A stretch of 34,499 nucleotides of DNA from Clostridia bacterium (GCA_017453725.1 JAFTEJ010000138.1:1-34499), one strand, 5' to 3'. Counted from the first letter of the stretch, positions 16,053 to 24,154 are shown. The notes: generated by a model not told the origin, from the sequence alone. Made by a program: numbers and translations.

Positions 16053-16254
16053 TGTCATCCTGAACGCAGCGGACGCCCTTGCCTCCCTCTGGGAGGGAGG
16101 TGGCATCTGAGGCGAAGCCGAGGATGACGGAGGGAGAGATAACAACAGTTTGCCATTTGTAAAAAGCAACTTCCAAACGAGAAACTACGTTATCTCTCCC
16201 TCAGTCTCAAAGGGCTCCGCCCTTCTCGACAGCTCCCTCCCAGAGGGAGCCGAG
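16053..16254. repeat. Family B half-unit followed by a complete family A fold-back element
   Basis: A B unit (TGTCATCCTGAACGCAGCG) is followed by the clearest A element of the window. The left A unit (16081-16143) and right A unit (16189-16254) are inverted copies of one another, with the inner arms GACGGAGGGAGAGATAAC and GTTATCTCTCCCTCAGTC differing at one position. Each unit has its own hairpins (CTCCCTCTGGGAGGGAG; AAGGGCTCCGCCCTT). About 45 unrelated bases lie between the arms. With the C element that follows, it fills the 510-base gap between the phosphohexomutase and DUF975-like genes. Confidence 0.9.
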
Positions 16255-16255
16255 A

Positions 16256-16410
16256 CCGCGCGAAGCGCGGCAATACGTTCAAACCGCGCCCGTTCGGGCG
16301 CGGTTTGTTCCTTAATACCGCCGCAGGCGGTATATCATACGCAAAGCGTATATCATATCGCCAAAGGCGATATATCATTGCGAACGCCTCAGCGTTCGCC
16401 CGGGGAAGGC
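16256..16410 (+). repeat. Family C hairpin mosaic, copy 1
   Basis: Modules in order: hairpin CCGCGCGAAGCGCGG, linker CAATACGTTCAAA, hairpin CCGCGCCCGTTCGGGCGCGG, linker TTTGTTCCTTA, then a chain of small hairpins (ACCGCCGCAGGCGGT, ACGCAAAGCGT, ATCGCCAAAGGCGAT), each followed by an ATATCAT-type spacer, and the end hairpin GCGAACGCCTCAGCGTTCGC followed by CCGGGGAAGGC. It stops about 30 bases before the 3' end of the phosphohexomutase gene. Confidence 0.9.
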
Positions 16411-16441
16411 TTCCGACGCCCGCTCGTGACAGGCGTCCCGC

Positions 16442-18106
16442 CTACGCCTCGATAAACCTCTGCATTCTCGCCAAAACCGCCTGCGCCTCTGCGTCGGCGG
16501 CCGCGGCGGAATCCGCCTTCGCGCTGACGTAGACCTTCAGCTTCGGCTCGGTGCCGGAGGGGCGGACGGTCAGACGCGCCTTCGAATCGGTGAAGGAAAG
16601 CACCTTCGACGGCGGGAGCCCCTCGATGCCGGCGGAATAGTCCTTCGCGACCGGGGTTTCGCCCTCGCGGAGGGTAATGCCCTCCTTCGCGAGGCGCGCG
16701 ATTATCGCGTCCATCTGCGCCTTGCCGCTGATGCCCTCGAAGACGAAGGTCTTGAGCGTTTCTCTGTAATAGCCGTATTTCTCATAGAGCTCGGCGAGCC
16801 TGTCGAGCAGCGACTTGCCCTGCTTGTGATAAAACGCGGTCATCTCGCATATGAGCAGCGAAGCGACGACGGCGTCCTTGTCGCGGACGTATCCGCCGGG
16901 GAGGTAGCCGTAGCTCTCCTCGAAGCCGAAGACGTAGCGTTCGCCCTCGCCCGCCGCCTCGAGCCTGCCTATCTCCTCGCCGATATACTTGAAGCCGGTC
17001 AGCAGCTCCTTGACGGTCGCGCCGTGGTCGGCGGCGACCGGCTGCGCCATAGGCGTTGAAACTATCGTGGTGACTATCTCCGGACGCGCCGGCATAGTGC
17101 CCGCCGCCTCGCGTCTGCCGAGGATATAGTCGATGAGCAGGATGCCCATCTGGTTGCCGTTTATAAGCGTGAAGCCGCCCCTGCCGTCCGGCACCGCGGA
17201 GCCGACGCGGTCGCTGTCGGGATCGGTGGCGAGCACGAGGTCCGCGCCCACGCGCTTCGCCTTTTCGACCGCGAGCGAAAGCGCCGCCGCTTCCTCGGGG
17301 TTGGGGTAGGTGCAGGTCGGGAAATCGCCGTCCGGCAGCTCCTGCTCCGGCACGACGGAGACGGTCCTGAAGCCCGCCGTCGCGAGCACGCGGCGGACGG
17401 GCTTGTTGCCCGCGCCGTTGAGGGGGGTATAGACTATCTTAAGGTCGCCGCTGACTCCCGTCGAGCAGGCGAAGACGGCGTCGTCGTAAGCCTTTATCAC
17501 GTCGCCGCCGATGAAGGTCACGCGCCCGTCCGCGACGGCGGAGTCGAAGTCAGCCGCTTCGACCGCGAAGGGGTCGTCGTATTCGCTGATGCGGGCGTAG
17601 ATGGCGTCCGCGGCGGCGTTGGTTATCTGGCAGCCGTCCGCGCCGTAGACCTTGTAGCCGTTATACGCCGCGGGGTTGTGCGACGCGGTGACGACCACGC
17701 CTCCGCTGCACTTCAGCTCGCGCACCGCGAAGGAAAGCATCGGGGTAGGCATCAGTTCGGGATACATATAAACGCGCACGCCCTTCGCGGCGAAGACCGC
17801 CGCCGCTTCGCGCGCGAACTCCGACGAGCCGTTGCGCGAATCGTGCGCTATCGCCGCGGAAGCGTCCGCGCCGAACTCCGCGAGCAGGTAGTCCGCGAGT
17901 CCCGCGGTCGCCCTGCGGACGGTGTATACGTTCATCCTGTTCGTGCCGGCGCCGAGCTTGCCGCGCAGGCCGCCCGTGCCGAACTCCAGGTGCTTGTAGA
18001 ATCTGTCTTCTATGGCTTTTTCGTCCTCCGCGACGTCGAGCAGCTCCGCTTTCAGCGCTCCGCCGCAAAGGGACTTCCACTGTTCATAGAGTTTTTTGAT
18101 TTCCAT
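16442..18106 (-). CDS. Alpha-phosphohexomutase (phosphoglucomutase/phosphomannomutase)
   Basis: The 554-residue enzyme carries the four signature loops of the family: the phosphoserine loop VTASHNPAAYNG with Ser142, the metal loop TDPDSDRVG (Asp295, 297, 299), the sugar-binding loop GFEESYGYLPG, and the phosphate-binding RPSGTEPKLKVY at the end. It interconverts hexose 1- and 6-phosphates in the cytoplasm and so feeds nucleotide-sugar synthesis; the EESYG loop and length fit the PgcA-type phosphoglucomutase of Firmicutes rather than GlmM. GAAGG lies 7 bases before the ATG. A clear promoter lies upstream and is divergent from that of polA. It may supply glucose 1-phosphate for the surface glycan genes nearby, but that is inference. 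Confidence 0.93.
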   Translation of the reverse strand: MEIKKLYEQWKSLCGGALKAELLDVAEDEKAIEDRFYKHLEFGTGGLRGKLGAGTNRMNVYTVRRATAGLADYLLAEFGADASAAIAHDSRNGSSEFAREAAAVFAAKGVRVYMYPELMPTPMLSFAVRELKCSGGVVVTASHNPAAYNGYKVYGADGCQITNAAADAIYARISEYDDPFAVEAADFDSAVADGRVTFIGGDVIKAYDDAVFACSTGVSGDLKIVYTPLNGAGNKPVRRVLATAGFRTVSVVPEQELPDGDFPTCTYPNPEEAAALSLAVEKAKRVGADLVLATDPDSDRVGSAVPDGRGGFTLINGNQMGILLIDYILGRREAAGTMPARPEIVTTIVSTPMAQPVAADHGATVKELLTGFKYIGEEIGRLEAAGEGERYVFGFEESYGYLPGGYVRDKDAVVASLLICEMTAFYHKQGKSLLDRLAELYEKYGYYRETLKTFVFEGISGKAQMDAIIARLAKEGITLREGETPVAKDYSAGIEGLPPSKVLSFTDSKARLTVRPSGTEPKLKVYVSAKADSAAAADAEAQAVLARMQRFIEA

Positions 18107-18133
18107 AACCGTACCTTCTTTCTTTCAACGGAT

Positions 18134-18162
18134 ATTCTACCACTATGTCGGGAGTTTTTCAA
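18134..18162 (-). promoter_or_regulatory. Promoter of the phosphohexomutase gene
   Basis: The minus strand has a -35 TTGAAA (18162-18157) and a -10 TAGAAT (18139-18134) with a spacing of exactly 17 bases, about 30 bases before the start codon. It is divergent from the polA promoter, about 20 bases away. Confidence 0.7.
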
Positions 18163-18182
18163 GAAAAAAATGTCTTTTGATG

Positions 18183-18211
18183 TTGTGAGGAAGCCGATTC
18201 GGTGTTATAAT
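18183..18211 (+). promoter_or_regulatory. Promoter of polA
   Basis: A -35 TTGTGA (18183-18188) and a consensus -10 TATAAT (18206-18211) are separated by 17 bases. The GTG start of polA follows about 36 bases later, giving a short leader that contains the ribosome binding site GGAGGT. Confidence 0.72.
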
Positions 18212-18247
18212 TATAAAAATGCGAGAAAAACATCGGAGGTGACGGCG

Positions 18248-20776
18248 GTGAAAACGCTGCTCATAGACGGCAACAGCCTGCTCAACCGCGCGTTCTACGG
18301 CGTGCGCCCGCTTTCCACGAAGGAGGGCGTGCCGACGAACGGCGTATTCGGCTTTATGAACATACTTTTCAGGCTGCTCGCCGACGTCGCGCCCGACTGC
18401 GCCTGCGTCGCCTTCGACTTAAAGCAGCCGACCTTCCGGCATAAGATGTACGCCGAATACAAGGCGGGGCGGCACCCGACCCCGGACGAGCTGCTCGCGC
18501 AGTTCCCGGTGCTGAAAGAGCTGCTCGACGCCTACGGCGTTCCGCGCCGCGAAGTCCCCGGCTACGAGGCGGACGACATAATCGGCACGCTCTCCGAAAA
18601 GCTCGGCGGCGAGGTCTTCATCGCCACGGGCGACCGCGACGCCTTCCAGCTCGTGAGCGACCGCGTGACCGTCCTGCTCGCCGGCTCGAAGGTCGCCGGA
18701 GGCGAGACGATGCGCTGCGACCCCGCGAAGATAAACGAGCTTTACGGAGTCGCGCCCGCGCAGCTCCGCGACGTCAAGGGACTGATGGGCGACAGCTCCG
18801 ACAACATCCCCGGCGTCAAGGGAGTCGGCGAAAAGACCGCCTGCGAGCTGATACGCCGCTACTCCGACCTCGAGGGCGTCTACGCGAACATCGACGAGCA
18901 GAAGGGAGCGCTCCGCGAGAAGCTCGAGCGCGACCGCGAGGTCGCCTTCCTCAGCCGCGAGCTCGGCACGATATGCCTCGAAGCGCCGGTGGAGACCGAT
19001 CCCGACGCCTATCTGATAAAGCCCTACGACCCCGCGGCGCTCGCCGCCGCTTTCAAAAAATACGAGCTTGAGAAATTCATCGAAAAGCTCGGACTCCGGA
19101 ACGCCGCGCCTGCCGAAGCCGCGCCCGCCGCGCCGGCTCCGGAGGCGAGCGAAGCGGACGCCGCCGCCTTCGCTTCCGCGCTCGGCAAGCTCGAAAGCGC
19201 GGACGTTCACCTCGACTTCAACGCCGGCGAAGCCGCGCTCTGCGGCGTTTCGCCGCTGCTCTGCCGCGACCTTGAAGGCGCGGTGAGTGCGCTTTCCGCC
19301 TACGGCGGTACGCTGCGCGTCAACGACCATAAGCGGCTCTGCCGCGTCTGCGCGGAGCTTTCGCTTCCCGCGCCGAAGGTCGTCTTCTGCGCCTCGATAG
19401 GCGGCTACCTGCTCTATCCCGACCGCAGCGACTACTCCGTATTCGCGCTCGCGCGGCTGCTCGGGCTTCCCCGCCCCGCGAAGGAGGACTCCGCGGCCGC
19501 CGCTTCGCTGCTGCCGGCCGTCTGCGACGCCGTCGCCGCCGAGCTCGAAAGCGACGGGATGACCGTGCTGATGCGCGATATGGAGCTCCCGCTCGCGGGC
19601 GTTCTGACCGATATGGAACGCGCCGGCTTCACCGTCGACGTCGACGGGCTGAAGGCGTTCGGCGCCGAGCTTTCCGAACGCGCCGAGGCGACGCAGACCG
19701 AAATATACCGCCTCGCCGGCTGCGAATTCAACCTCAACTCCCCGAAGCAGCTCGGCGACGTGCTCTTCAACCGCCTCGGACTGCGCGGCGGGAAGAAGAC
19801 TAAGACCGGCTGGTCGACCGACGCCGAAACGCTCGGCAAGCTGCGCGGCGAAAGCGAAATAGTCGACCTCGTGCTCGAATACCGCACGCTGACGAAGCTC
19901 GTTTCCACCTACGTCAACGGTCTTTCCGAAGCCGCCGGCGACGACGGCCGCGTGCACACGACCTTCCTGCAGACGGAGACGCGCACCGGGCGCATCTCCT
20001 CGCGCGAGCCGAACCTGCAGAACATCCCCGTCCGCACCGAGCTTGGCAGCAACATGCGCCGCTTCTTCCGCGCCGCCGAAGGCTGCGTGCTGGTTGACGC
20101 CGACTACTCCCAGATCGAACTGCGCCTGCTCGCCGCGCTTTCCGGCGATGAGAATATGATCGCCGCCTTCCTTTCCGGCAACGACTTCCACCGCGAGACC
20201 GCCGCCCGCGTCTTCGGCATCCCCGCCGATATGGTCACGCCCGAAATACGCGGCCGTGCGAAGGCTATCAACTTCGGCATCGTCTACGGGATGGGCGCGT
20301 TCACCCTTTCGAAGGACCTGAAAATCAGCGTCTATGACGCGAAAAACTATATTGAGAACTACTTCCGCACCTACCCGAAGGTCAGGCAGTGGCTGGACGC
20401 GAGCGTCGCCTCCGCGAAGGAGACCGGCTACGCCCGCACCGCGCTCGGCCGCCGCAGACGGCTGGAGGGAATCAACGGCGGCAACGCCGTCATGCGCAGC
20501 TTCGAGGAGCGCGTGGCGATGAATATGCCCGTTCAGGGCACCGCCGCCGACGTCATCAAGCTCGCGATGGTCAACACCGCGGCACGCCTGCGCCGCGAGG
20601 GCTTCGGGGCGCGGCTGATACTCCAGGTGCACGACGAGCTCATCGTCGAGGCTCCGGAAGCCGAGGCCGAAGCCGTCGGCAGTCTGCTTAAAGAGGAAAT
20701 GGAAAACGCCTATTCCTGCGCCGTCCCGCTTATCGCCGAGGTCGGCGTAGGGAAAACGTGGTACGAAGCGAAATGA
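18248..20776 (+). CDS. polA: DNA polymerase I
   Basis: An 842-residue repair and replication polymerase. The N-terminal 5'-3' exonuclease domain is seen in LLIDGNSLLNRAF, the metal site of GYEADDIIGTL, ATGDRDAFQL and the helix-hairpin-helix GVKGVGEKTACEL. The polymerase part has motif A DYSQIELRLLA (near residue 620), motif B with RAKAINFGIVYGMG (near 675) and motif C QVHDELIVEA (near 795). The middle 3'-5' exonuclease domain (about 300-480) is degenerate: the DxE pair of proofreading enzymes is not found, and the region starts with an Ala/Pro/Glu-rich linker. Proofreading is therefore probably absent, as in Taq and several Firmicutes enzymes. The start is GTG with GGAGGT 7 bases upstream; the open frame before it overlaps the divergent gene and is not used. 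Confidence 0.97.
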   Translation: MKTLLIDGNSLLNRAFYGVRPLSTKEGVPTNGVFGFMNILFRLLADVAPDCACVAFDLKQPTFRHKMYAEYKAGRHPTPDELLAQFPVLKELLDAYGVPRREVPGYEADDIIGTLSEKLGGEVFIATGDRDAFQLVSDRVTVLLAGSKVAGGETMRCDPAKINELYGVAPAQLRDVKGLMGDSSDNIPGVKGVGEKTACELIRRYSDLEGVYANIDEQKGALREKLERDREVAFLSRELGTICLEAPVETDPDAYLIKPYDPAALAAAFKKYELEKFIEKLGLRNAAPAEAAPAAPAPEASEADAAAFASALGKLESADVHLDFNAGEAALCGVSPLLCRDLEGAVSALSAYGGTLRVNDHKRLCRVCAELSLPAPKVVFCASIGGYLLYPDRSDYSVFALARLLGLPRPAKEDSAAAASLLPAVCDAVAAELESDGMTVLMRDMELPLAGVLTDMERAGFTVDVDGLKAFGAELSERAEATQTEIYRLAGCEFNLNSPKQLGDVLFNRLGLRGGKKTKTGWSTDAETLGKLRGESEIVDLVLEYRTLTKLVSTYVNGLSEAAGDDGRVHTTFLQTETRTGRISSREPNLQNIPVRTELGSNMRRFFRAAEGCVLVDADYSQIELRLLAALSGDENMIAAFLSGNDFHRETAARVFGIPADMVTPEIRGRAKAINFGIVYGMGAFTLSKDLKISVYDAKNYIENYFRTYPKVRQWLDASVASAKETGYARTALGRRRRLEGINGGNAVMRSFEERVAMNMPVQGTAADVIKLAMVNTAARLRREGFGARLILQVHDELIVEAPEAEAEAVGSLLKEEMENAYSCAVPLIAEVGVGKTWYEAK

Positions 20777-20795
20777 CTGCCGCGCAAGCGCGGAG

Positions 20796-20963
20796 ACCTC
20801 CCTCAGACGAGGGAGGTGGATTGACGGAGCGAAGCGACGGCAAGACGGAGGGAGTGAAAAGCCCTGCCTCTGTCGCAACTTCTGTGTTTCAGATGACGTT
20901 TTCCCTCCCTCAGTCTCGAAGGGCGCTGCCTTCTCGACAGCTCCCTCATCTGAGGGAGCTGCC
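20796..20963. repeat. Family A fold-back element between polA and rimI
   Basis: The left unit starts CCTCCCTCAGACGAGGGAGG and ends GACGGAGGGAGTGAAAA; the right unit starts TTTCCCTCCCTCAGTCTCGA and ends CTCCCTCATCTGAGGGAGC. The two are inverted relative to each other. The last hairpin ends about 12 bases before the AAAGGAG site of rimI, so it would lie in the mRNA leader of that gene if transcription comes from polA. This element fills most of the 210-base gap; no promoter is evident. Confidence 0.87.
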
Positions 20964-20986
20964 CGGGCGTCAGCAAAGGAGATACA

Positions 20987-21445
20987 ATGTCAAACTCACC
21001 CGACATCACCATATACCCCTTCACCCCTGCCGACCTCGACGCCGTGCTCGAAGCCGAGCGCGTCTGCTTCGCGCACCCGTGGACGCGGGACGACTTCGAG
21101 GCCGCGCTCTCCGTCCGGGGCTACCGCGGCTTCGTCGCGCGCGAAGACGGAAAGCTCGCCGCCTACGCGGTCGTTATGGTGCTCGCGGACGAGGCGACGG
21201 TCGCGAACGTCGCCGTCCTGCCGGAATACCGCCGGCGCGGGATCGCGAAGGCGCTGCTCACCGCCTCCCTCGACTCCTGCCGCGAAGACGGCGCGGCGGT
21301 CTGCTTCCTCGAGGTGCGCGAATCCAACGGCGCGGCGCGCAAGCTTTACGAAAGCTTCGGCTTCGCCGAGATCGCGGTGCGCCGCGGCTACTACGACTCC
21401 CCCGTCGAGGACGCGATAATCATGAAAAAGGAGCTGGGCGAATGA
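20987..21445 (+). CDS. rimI: Ribosomal-protein alanine N-acetyltransferase (GNAT)
   Basis: The 152-residue GNAT protein has the acetyl-CoA binding loop in VLPEYRRRGIAKALL (residues 78-91), preceded by the beta-strand TVANVAV, and the C-terminal NGAARKLYESFGF and YYDSPVEDAIIMKKEL pattern typical of RimI. RimI acetylates the N-terminal alanine of ribosomal protein S18. The ATG has AAAGGAG 5 bases before it. Its stop overlaps the tsaD start (ATGA), which repeats the conserved order rimI-tsaD; in many Firmicutes tsaB lies just before rimI, but here an A repeat and polA take that place, so tsaB and tsaE must be elsewhere. Confidence 0.92.
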   Translation: MSNSPDITIYPFTPADLDAVLEAERVCFAHPWTRDDFEAALSVRGYRGFVAREDGKLAAYAVVMVLADEATVANVAVLPEYRRRGIAKALLTASLDSCREDGAAVCFLEVRESNGAARKLYESFGFAEIAVRRGYYDSPVEDAIIMKKELGE

Positions 21446-22440
21446 GAATCCTCGCGATAGAAACCTCCTGCGACGAGACCTCCGCCGCCGTCACCGACGG
21501 CAGACGTGTGCTTTCAAACGTCGTTTCGACTCAGATAAGCGTACACCGCGTCTACGGCGGAGTAGTGCCGGAAATCGCCTCGCGGCTGCACATCGAATCG
21601 ATAGTGCCGGTCACGGAGCAGGCGCTGCGCGAAGCCGGGATGACCTACGCCGACGTCGACGCCGTCGCGGTCACGAACCGCCCCGGGCTCATCGGCGCCC
21701 TGCTGGTCGGAGTCAACTTCGCGAAGGGGCTCGCCGCCGCGCTCGGCAGACCGCTCATCCCCGTCCACCATATGCGCGGCCACATCGCCGCCAACTACAT
21801 AACCCACCCCGACCTCGAGCCGCCGTTCCTCTGTCTGACCGTTTCCGGCGGACACACCAACCTCGTCGCCGTCCGCGGATACACCGACTTCGAAACCCTC
21901 GCGCGCACCCGCGACGACGCGGCGGGTGAGGCGTTCGACAAGGCGGCGCGCGTGCTCGGTCTGCCCTACCCCGGCGGCGCGGAGATGGATAAGCTCGCTT
22001 CGCTCGGGAATCCCGACGCCTATAAATTCACCGCGCCGGTGGTACACGGCAGTCCGCTCGACTTCTCCTTCTCCGGCGTCAAGACCGCCGTGGTCAACCT
22101 CGCGCACCACGCGGAGCAGACGGGCGAAACGCTCTGCGTCCCCGACGTCGCCGCTTCCTTCACGAAGACGCTGGTCGGCGTGCTGACTGCACACGCGGAG
22201 GCGGCGCTGGAGCAATACGGCTTTGACACGCTCTGCCTCGCCGGCGGCGTCGCCGCGAACTCCCACCTGCGGGGCTCCCTCGCGGCTATGACGGAGCGGC
22301 GCGGCGTGCGCCTTCTCGCGCCCGCGCTTGAGCTTTGCGGAGACAACGCCGCTATGATAGGCGTGCAGGCGGCGTTCGAATACGCCGACGGCGTCCGCGC
22401 CGATATGTCGCTCAACGCCGAAGCCACCGCGGAGCTGTGA
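21442..22440 (+). CDS. tsaD: tRNA N6-adenosine threonylcarbamoyltransferase
   Basis: The 332-residue product matches TsaD (Kae1/Gcp) throughout: ILAIETSCDETSAAV at the start, VYGGVVPEIASRLH, the metal-binding HHMRGHIAANY (His110, His114), LTVSGGHTNLV, DFSFSGVKTA, LAGGVAANSHLR and GDNAAMIG. With TsaB and TsaE it transfers the threonylcarbamoyl group to A37 of tRNAs that read ANN codons, an essential step for accurate decoding. Length is normal. It is coupled to rimI by a four-base overlap. The 458 bases that follow are repeats, not coding. Confidence 0.96.
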   Translation: MRILAIETSCDETSAAVTDGRRVLSNVVSTQISVHRVYGGVVPEIASRLHIESIVPVTEQALREAGMTYADVDAVAVTNRPGLIGALLVGVNFAKGLAAALGRPLIPVHHMRGHIAANYITHPDLEPPFLCLTVSGGHTNLVAVRGYTDFETLARTRDDAAGEAFDKAARVLGLPYPGGAEMDKLASLGNPDAYKFTAPVVHGSPLDFSFSGVKTAVVNLAHHAEQTGETLCVPDVAASFTKTLVGVLTAHAEAALEQYGFDTLCLAGGVAANSHLRGSLAAMTERRGVRLLAPALELCGDNAAMIGVQAAFEYADGVRADMSLNAEATAEL

Positions 22441-22468
22441 TTTGATAATTCGTCATACGGCAAACGCC

Positions 22469-22643
22469 TGTCATTCCGCGCGTAAGCGAGGAACCCCACG
22501 CCTTAAACATCTGTCATTCCGAGCGTAAGCGAGGAATCCCACACCTTAAACGCCTGTCATTCCGAGCGTAAGCGAGGAACCCCACGCCTTTCGCAGACGG
22601 CCGCATACGGCGGGGGATCCCTCGGCGCCACCTCGGGATGACA
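22469..22643 (+). repeat. Tandem family B repeat (43-base period) closed by an inverted B end
   Basis: Units start with TGTCATTCCG at 22469, 22512 and 22555, exactly 43 bases apart, each with GCGTAAGCGAGGAA and CCTTAAACGCC-type tails. The third unit is followed by a diverged spacer and then CCTCGGGATGACA, the inverted B end, at 22643. The array therefore looks like one B inverted pair whose left half was amplified. Confidence 0.93.
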
Positions 22644-22661
22644 GAAACGCAACGCTCGCCG

Positions 22662-22776
22662 TCAATGCGCGGGCGATTAAAATCTCCCCTACGGCGCCGC
22701 GCGGAGCGCGGCCCTGCCTCCCTCCGGGAGGGAGGCGGCATCCGGGGCGAAGCCGGGGATGACGGAGGGAGAGACG
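22662..22776. repeat. Family D unit next to a single family A unit
   Basis: The D unit (22662-22710, minus orientation) contains the linker CGCCGTAGGGG, a GATTTTAATC palindrome and the hairpin CCGCGCTCCGCGCGG; it matches 34310-34342 and, in part, 33251-33292. The A unit that follows (22715-22776) is a lone left half with CCTCCCTCCGGGAGGGAGG and GACGGAGGGAGAGA; the usual inverted right half is absent. Confidence 0.85.
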
Positions 22777-22883
22777 GCGTTCGCCGGAAGCGAACGCTAT
22801 CGTTCAAATCGGCTCCGCCGATTTGTTCCTTACCTATTCACTATTCACTTTTACTTATTCACTGCGAACGCCTTGCGTTCGCC
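22776..22883 (+). repeat. Family C element with AT-rich centre, in the leader of apgM
   Basis: It contains the hairpin CAAATCGGCTCCGCCGATTTG, the linker TTCCTTA, a centre of CTATTCACTATTCAC-type heptamer repeats, and the end hairpin GCGAACGCCTTGCGTTCGC. It is the inverted form of the element at about 33172-33242. The end hairpin finishes two bases before the AAAGGAG ribosome binding site of apgM, so the repeat supplies the leader of that gene. Confidence 0.88.
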
Positions 22884-22898
22884 AAAGGAGCGATACCT

Positions 22899-24104
22899 AT
22901 GAAATACGTCGTCGTGCTCGGAGACGGGATGGCCGACCGCCCTCTCGCCGAGCTTGCAAACAGAACGCCGCTGCAGGCGGCGAAAAAGCCCAACATCGAC
23001 TCCCTCGCCCGCTTCAGCGAGATGGGACTCGTCAAAACCGTGCCCGACGGGATGAAGCCCGGCAGCGACGTCGCCAACCTCGCCGCGATGGGCTACAACC
23101 CCGCCGCTTGCTACACGGGGCGTTCGCCGCTGGAGGCGGTCAGCATGGGCATAAAGCTGAAGGATACCGACGTCACCTACCGCTGCAACCTCGTCACGCT
23201 CGGCGGGGGCGGGCCCGGCGAAGGCGTTATGGCGGACTACTCCGCCGGCGAAATAACCACCGCCGAAAGCCGCGAGCTCGTCAGCTTCCTCTCCGAAAAG
23301 CTGAGCGAGGAAGGCTTCCGCCTCTACCCCGGCGTCAGCTACCGCCACTGCCTCGTCTGGGACGGCGGCTCGACCGACGTCACGCTCACGCCGCCGCACG
23401 ACATACTCGGCAAAAGCACCGCCGGCTACCTGCCGAAGGGCGAGGGCGCGGAGCGCCTGCTCAAGCTTATGCGCGACAGCGCGGAGCTGCTCAAAGACCA
23501 CCCGGTCAACGCCGCCCGCCGCGCCGCCGGCAAGAACACCGCCGACTCCCTCTGGGCGTGGGGCGAGGGCACGAAGCCCGCGATACAAAGCTTCCGCGAA
23601 CTGCGCGGGCTGAAGGGCGCGGTCATCTCCGCCGTCGACCTGCTCAAGGGCATCGGCATCAGCGCCGGCATGGAGAGCATCGACGTCGAGGGCGCGACCG
23701 GCACGGTCGACACGAACTTCGACGGCAAGGCCGAGGCGGCGATAGAAGCGTTCAGGCGCGGCGCGGACTACGTCTTTATCCATATGGAGGCGCCGGACGA
23801 ATGCGGCCATCAGGCGGACGTCGCGGGCAAGGTGCGTTCGATAGAGCTGATAGACGAAAAGGTCGTCGGAAGGCTGCTGCGCGAGCTGCCGGAGGTCTGC
23901 GGCGAGTTCTCGATGCTCGTCATGCCCGACCACCCGACTCCGATAAGCATACGCACGCACTGCTCCGACCCCGTGCCGTTCATGATATACAGAAGCGGCC
24001 GCGACTGCGGCAACGGCGCGGAGCGCTACGACGAAGACTCCGCCGCGAAGACGGGACTGTTCGTCCCCTCCGGCGCGGCGCTGACGGACAGATTCCTGGG
24101 TTGA
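22899..24104 (+). CDS. apgM: Cofactor-independent phosphoglycerate mutase, archaeal (ApgM) type
   Basis: The 401-residue enzyme of the alkaline phosphatase superfamily interconverts 3- and 2-phosphoglycerate in glycolysis. Seen are the metal-binding VVVLGDGMADRP (Asp9), the catalytic serine in MKPGSDVANLAAMGYNP (Ser56), TGRSPLEAVSMGI, the late metal sites HMEAPDECGHQAD and MPDHPTP. These patterns fit the ApgM group and not the longer GpmI enzyme. The ATG has AAAGGAG 8 bases before it, directly behind a repeat hairpin. No promoter could be identified in the repeat-filled upstream gap. A strong terminator follows 50 bases after the stop. In other Clostridia this family often serves amino acid (serine/threonine) pathways next to homoserine genes; no such neighbours are present here. 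Confidence 0.93.
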   Translation: MKYVVVLGDGMADRPLAELANRTPLQAAKKPNIDSLARFSEMGLVKTVPDGMKPGSDVANLAAMGYNPAACYTGRSPLEAVSMGIKLKDTDVTYRCNLVTLGGGGPGEGVMADYSAGEITTAESRELVSFLSEKLSEEGFRLYPGVSYRHCLVWDGGSTDVTLTPPHDILGKSTAGYLPKGEGAERLLKLMRDSAELLKDHPVNAARRAAGKNTADSLWAWGEGTKPAIQSFRELRGLKGAVISAVDLLKGIGISAGMESIDVEGATGTVDTNFDGKAEAAIEAFRRGADYVFIHMEAPDECGHQADVAGKVRSIELIDEKVVGRLLRELPEVCGEFSMLVMPDHPTPISIRTHCSDPVPFMIYRSGRDCGNGAERYDEDSAAKTGLFVPSGAALTDRFLG

Positions 24105-24154
24105 CAGCCGCCGCGAACGCAGCGCGATATGCTCTCTTCGCTCAAATTAAAGAA

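Noticed and set aside
18419-20878. Long open frame of 819 codons on the minus strand
   Set aside because: It lies opposite polA, has no ribosome binding site or recognisable domain, and is the usual result of GC-rich codons leaving the antisense frame open.
22469-22600. CRISPR array
   Set aside because: The 43-base period is regular, but the whole unit repeats, so no unique spacers exist, and no cas gene is near.
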